Source of the DNA: Pseudorhodoferax sp. Leaf274
GTDB taxonomy: Bacteria > Pseudomonadota > Gammaproteobacteria > Burkholderiales > Burkholderiaceae_C
Reading direction: 5' to 3'
Length of the DNA: 64,000 bases
NCBI RefSeq assembly: GCF_001422445.1
Contig: NZ_LMNA01000001.1
Span: 976,735-1,040,734, forward strand
Shown: positions 61,101 to 64,000 of the stretch, in pieces
Layout: each line of letters opens with the position of its first letter
Position numbering within the stretch: position 1 is the first letter of the stretch
The notes under the pieces: generated by a model
What the model was told of the DNA's origin: nothing
Database searches by the model: none
What the model saw: only the letters and a program-made list of their open reading frames with translations
Program-made: the position numbers and the translations under genes

Positions 61101-64000
61101 GTACTGGTACACGATGCGGTCGGCCACGCCGTCGCCATCGCTGTCCGGGCCGAAGAAGCTCGAATCGGTGTCGATGCCGGTGTCGATCACCACCACGCGC
61201 ACGCCCTGGCCGGTCAGCGAGGCCAGCATGGGGTCGGTCAGCGTGTCCATCTTGGAGAAGTGCGAGGCGGCCTGGCCCTGCGTGTACTTCTCCAGCACGA
61301 AGGTGCCGCAGCCGCAGTCGTAGTTCATGCCGGTGCCGTTGAGGTAGGCCTGCAGCAGGTCTTCCTCCACGTCGGCCACCATGCCGGGCAGGGTCAGCAG
61401 CGCGTCCAGCGCCTGCTCGTGCCCGCCGCCGGCCTCCACCGTGCCGGGCGCGGTCTGGATCCAGCCGGTGCGCGCCTGCTCCACCACGCGGAAGCTGCCG
61501 GGCAGGAGGCCCGTGAACACATAGCGGCCCTCGGCGTCGGTCAGCGTGGAGCGCTCGCCGGCGTCCAGCGCGTCGTTGCCGTTGTCGTCCAGGAACACGG
61601 TCCAGCCGGCCACGCCGAGCTCGCCCGCGTCGCGCTGGCCGTTGCCGTTGGTGTCCTCGTACTTCACGCCGCTGATGCTGCCGGAGCGCACCGCGGCGAT
61701 GTCGCGCGTGAAGGCCTCGCCCGACTTGGGCGAATACACCGTCGAGGCCAGCAGCGGCAGGTAGCCGTCGCCGGCGAACAGCACCACGCGCAGCGTGGCC
61801 GGCGCCAGGTCCTGGAAGCTGTAGCCGCCCTGCGCGTCGGTGGTGGTGGTGGCCTCGCCCGCGTCGGCCACGCCGTTGTTGTTGGCGTCCAGCAGCACCA
61901 GGCGGCCGGCCAGCGCGGCCTCCTCGATGTCGCGCAGGCCGTTGGCGTTGGCGTCGTCGAACACCGTGCCCGACAGGCTGGCCAGCGCGAAGGCGCCGAA
62001 GTTCTGCGTGACCTCCGGCGCGTCGGCGCCCACCGTCACCTGCACCAGCGTGCCCGGCGTCATGGTCCAGCCGCTCGGCGCGACCACCATGATGCGGTGC
62101 GTGCCGATGGACAGGCCAGACAGCGTGTAGCGCCCGGTGACCTCGTCGGTCACGGCCGAGACCTCGCCGGCGTCGAGCCGTCCGTTGCTGTTGTCGTCGG
62201 CGAACACGGTCCATCCGCCCTGGGCCAGTTCGTCGGACTCGCGCGTGCCGGTGCCGTCGATGTCGTCGTAGACCACGCCGCTGATGGATCCGGTGCTGGC
62301 CTGCAGGCCCGAGAACTGCAGCGCCACGCTGCCCTCGCCGGCATTGCCGACCTCGTCGCGCACCTGCGGCATGGCCACGCTGAAGCGGTAGCTGCCGGCG
62401 TCGGCCGTGCGCGCGGCCAGGCCGCCCAGCACGTACTGCGTAGCGCTCACGCGGGTCAGCGTCGCGCCCTGCAGCAGGTTGGCGCCGCCGTCGCGGGTCA
62501 GGCTCAGCGCGGCCAGCGTGAGGCTGGCCGCGTCGATCGCCTCGCTGAAGTTCAGCGTGAGCGTGTCGACGTTGCCGTCGGCGTCGCGGTGCAGCACCGG
62601 CTCGGCCAGTGTCGGCTTGACCACGTCGACGAACACGGTCACCACGGCATCGGCCAGGTTGCCGGCCGCGTCCACGGTGCGCACGCGCAGCTCGTGGATG
62701 CCGGCGGCGTCGAGCTGGACGGCGATGCGGAAGGACTGGCCGTCCACGGTGGCGTAGCCGATCTCGTTGCCGGTGGTGCGGTCGGTCACGCGCACCGACA
62801 GGCCCGCCTCGCCCAGCGACCCAGTCAGCGTGAAGTTCAGCTGGTTGCTGCGCATGTCGCTGCCGGAGACGCCGTTGTCCGGCGCGATCTGGAGGTTGGT
62901 GGCGGCCGCCGGGTCGTGGAAGTCCATGAACCAGCTCTGGCTGGCCTGGCCCGTGCCGGCGTTGCCGGCCTCGTCGGCCAGGCCCGCGCCATCGACGCTG
63001 AACTGGTAGCTGCCCTCCAGCCCGCTGACCCAGTTGAAGCCGCTCACGCGGTAGGTGTTGCCCGACAGGTACTCGACCTTGGTCTGCGCGTCGATGAGGT
63101 TGCCGCTCTTGATGCCGTTCACGGTGCGCGTGAGCACGATGTCGCGGTAGTCGAAGGTGGCCAGGTCCACGCGCTCGGACAGCTCCACGTCGAGCCCCAG
63201 CACCACCGTCTTGCGCACGGTGTCGATGAGGTCCACCACGTCGAGCACGCGCGGCGCCACCGTGTCCATGCGCCAGCCGACCGACTGGCTGCCCAGGCCG
63301 GCCGCGCCGCCGGACGACAGCAGCCCGGTGGACAGCAGCGTCAGCGTGTAGTTGCCATCGGGCACCGTGGCGGACGCCAGCCCGCCCAGGCGGTACTGGT
63401 TGCCGGCCAGCGCGGTCAGCGTGAGCGTGGCACCGGCCAGGCTCTGCACCACGCCGTCGCGCTCCAGGCGCAGGTCGCCGGCGCTGAAGCTGGCGGCGTC
63501 CAGCGCGGTGTTGAACGTGATGTCCACCACATCCAGCGCGGTGTGGCGCGCGGCCGGGCCGGCCGCCATGCTCAGCACATAGGGGCCGATGTCGCCCATG
63601 CCCCAGGTCTCGGTCAGCACGCCCTGGCCGGCGTTGCCGGCGTAGTCGGCGATGCCGGTGGCGTTGACCGTCAGCCGGTACAGCCCGCTGCCGGCGGTGA
63701 AGTTGGCCAGGCCGGAGATGCGGTACAGGTGGTCGGCCGCGGCACCGATCTGCGCCACCGTGATGCCGCTGGCACCGGCCAGGAGGTTGCTGCCGTCGCC
63801 GCCTTCCAGCGCCAGCGCCAGGTCGGCCACCGAGAAGCTGGCCAGGTCCAGCGCCTCGCTGAAGCGCACGTCCACCGTGTCGACCGGCGCGGTGGCCGGG
63901 TCGGGCGAGACCGCCAGGATCTCCACCAGGCGCGGCGCCACCGCGTCGTCGATCTTGAAGAAGGCGGTGTAGCTGCCGGTGGAGTTCTCGTCGATGAAGT
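58101..64000 (-). CDS. Giant secreted S8 serine protease with SdrD-B, cadherin-like, cohesin-like and dockerin-like modules (partial)
   Basis: At least 1965 residues are visible; the N-terminus is beyond the edge (the last codons before it read FIDENSTGSYTAFFKID). In order: repeated Ig-like units with SEALDLASFSVADL-type sequence (to about residue 560), SdrD-B-like beta domains (SISGVVYDDIDGTGTRESDE and several others, about 570-850), a subtilisin domain with the triad Asp in VVIDTGID (about 937), His in GHGTNVAGV (about 981), Ser in GTSQAAAFMSG (about 1168), another SdrD-B unit, a cadherin-like region with DEDGSVTVNVLANDQV, an Ig unit with PLPGPQTVRVQVSDGQGG-type text, a cohesin-like domain (about 1690-1800) and a dockerin-like pair (GDMDGNGKYEAADVTGVQRL; GDVNGDGALNAMDSAM, about 1815-1885). 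Likely surface or secreted. Confidence 0.85.
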   Translation of the reverse strand, partial: FIDENSTGSYTAFFKIDDAVAPRLVEILAVSPDPATAPVDTVDVRFSEALDLASFSVADLALALEGGDGSNLLAGASGITVAQIGAAADHLYRISGLANFTAGSGLYRLTVNATGIADYAGNAGQGVLTETWGMGDIGPYVLSMAAGPAARHTALDVVDITFNTALDAASFSAGDLRLERDGVVQSLAGATLTLTALAGNQYRLGGLASATVPDGNYTLTLLSTGLLSSGGAAGLGSQSVGWRMDTVAPRVLDVVDLIDTVRKTVVLGLDVELSERVDLATFDYRDIVLTRTVNGIKSGNLIDAQTKVEYLSGNTYRVSGFNWVSGLEGSYQFSVDGAGLADEAGNAGTGQASQSWFMDFHDPAAATNLQIAPDNGVSGSDMRSNQLNFTLTGSLGEAGLSVRVTDRTTGNEIGYATVDGQSFRIAVQLDAAGIHELRVRTVDAAGNLADAVVTVFVDVVKPTLAEPVLHRDADGNVDTLTLNFSEAIDAASLTLAALSLTRDGGANLLQGATLTRVSATQYVLGGLAARTADAGSYRFSVAMPQVRDEVGNAGEGSVALQFSGLQASTGSISGVVYDDIDGTGTRESDELAQGGWTVFADDNSNGRLDAGEVSAVTDEVTGRYTLSGLSIGTHRIMVVAPSGWTMTPGTLVQVTVGADAPEVTQNFGAFALASLSGTVFDDANANGLRDIEEAALAGRLVLLDANNNGVADAGEATTTTDAQGGYSFQDLAPATLRVVLFAGDGYLPLLASTVYSPKSGEAFTRDIAAVRSGSISGVKYEDTNGNGQRDAGELGVAGWTVFLDDNGNDALDAGERSTLTDAEGRYVFTGLLPGSFRVVEQARTGWIQTAPGTVEAGGGHEQALDALLTLPGMVADVEEDLLQAYLNGTGMNYDCGCGTFVLEKYTQGQAASHFSKMDTLTDPMLASLTGQGVRVVVIDTGIDTDSSFFGPDSDGDGVADRIVYQYDFGDGDADANDMIGHGTNVAGVIAGQDAQYSGIATGSDLVVLKVFDANSQGYFSKLKAALEWVDANAEAYNIGVVNMSLGDGGNWGEAISRYGMGDLFERLAARGLVTIAAAGNNYYQTGGAMGVAYPGSDPAVLSVGAMWAGNFGGPWRFSSGATDYTTAYGRIASFTQRDPDQIDVMAPGARFTSAGLNGGLSTMQGTSQAAAFMSGAAALVQQAAKQLMGRYLTTGEFADLLAKNTYRAVDGDDESDNVVNTSASYNKLDIPKLLRGLQAYAAAGGGSTGGGGQAETPTDSPLSAYSARTLTVTPGASVGGQDFGNFRLGQVAGVVYTDADKDGQQDAGEAVQAGIQVYLDANDNGSLDQGEQSMVTGADGRFAFHGMGPGSVTLRAVAPSGQVAGNSLPLAVTSGLDQAGIALGLRSVDAGAFQATDDEATLDEDGSVTVNVLANDQVADAAGLVLSVIGDGPAHGTVALVEGQLVYTPDADFHGSDSFAYNIAGPGGRSSSATVQITVRAVNDLPTLDTLPDQQLSEGQALVLQLQARDVDGDTLRYTLLQAPEGTTLDEATGQLRWTAVALPGPQTVRVQVSDGQGGTAERSFSVAVQMGTLRVSAVQQFAWGFSLRFNDTIDASQFNLYGANPDFTVTGARAGQVFGSVVFDADGKGLTWVRTGAALESDAYTLQLKSGAQALTSTQRGHLDGDADGQAGGDWGGQFQVGTLPAVRLRLPDFARGPGQAVPATANGGMPITLSTDGTVTSLSFLLKADPALLRITEVRRGSQLPAGATLTVQAAEGGVRITITTASALPAGSLQLLGVVGTVSATATLGSAGLLVVDQLVVNGAARPESADAGLVFVGYAGDMDGNGKYEAADVTGVQRLIVRLDNHLPWANDIDFLVVGDVNGDGALNAMDSAMVQQRRLAVSGSTATIPAIPATPVQSDVPVLNLSGSLANFALANGGSIGLATASSDSATRSAAASRDAALPTVALKVVPSAVSQGARA

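Noticed and set aside
57880-62214. Long minus frame antiparallel in phase to the protease
   Set aside because: Same strand but different frame from the protease; consists of Arg/Gly/His-rich text and no domain.

Overview
The window is a GC-rich (roughly 70% G+C) chromosomal segment of a betaproteobacterium. Codon usage, gene families and a Comamonadaceae-like GC-rich palindromic spacer (25820-25884) suggest Comamonadaceae (Variovorax/Acidovorax type); no rRNA or tRNA is present to fix the genus. No tRNA, CRISPR array, prophage or insertion sequence was seen.

The dominant theme is scavenging of organic sulfur. From 1248 to 22244 lie two divergent gene blocks that meet at 12052-12343. The minus-strand block carries an acyl-CoA-dehydrogenase-fold SfnB/DszC-type monooxygenase, a sigma-54 activator of SfnR type, a nitroreductase-family flavoprotein, three more SfnB-type proteins, an HD-GYP protein, a MetQ-type binding protein and an FMN-dependent (LLM class) monooxygenase. 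The plus-strand block carries a complete Dpp/Gsi-type ABC importer (fused double ATPase, binding protein, two permeases), two further SfnB-type proteins, another MetQ-type binding protein and a DszA-like LLM monooxygenase. The likely logic is uptake of a sulfur compound, stepwise S-oxidation by reduced-flavin enzymes, and C-S cleavage. The divergent spacer holds a good sigma-54 promoter and palindromes placed as activator sites.

From 22470 to 30781 come a small ORF, a diheme cytochrome c peroxidase with a solute-binding-like protein (minus), a taurine/sulfonate-type ABC importer (SsuA/SsuC/SsuB-like) with a coupled TPR protein (plus), a FUSC/YccS-type membrane protein, dodecin and a hypothetical protein. 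At 30952 there is a decayed LLM monooxygenase behind a perfect inverted-repeat operator, followed by an FAD/NAD(P)-binding protein, a putative Na+/H+ antiporter, a ClC chloride transporter, a TPR-glycosyltransferase-like protein, a small HTH protein and an overlapping MerR/carboxymuconolactone-decarboxylase pair.

A second Dpp/Gsi-type importer (39173-44196) and a MetNIQ-type methionine importer with two binding proteins (44778-48164) complete the sulfur theme. A short motif containing TTATGCG or ATATGCG recurs in the promoter regions of these sulfur operons and probably marks a shared sulfur-starvation regulator (CysB/SsuR-like; inference).

The right part (48592-64000) is different: a groES remnant, a small membrane protein, a PEP-CTERM secreted protein, a SPOR-domain protein, a large PAS/GAF/GGDEF/EAL protein, a molybdopterin oxidoreductase, an ArgE-type deacetylase, and most of a giant secreted subtilisin-like protease with SdrD-B, cadherin-like, cohesin-like and dockerin-like modules that runs off the window. 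The left edge is a truncated PAS histidine kinase.
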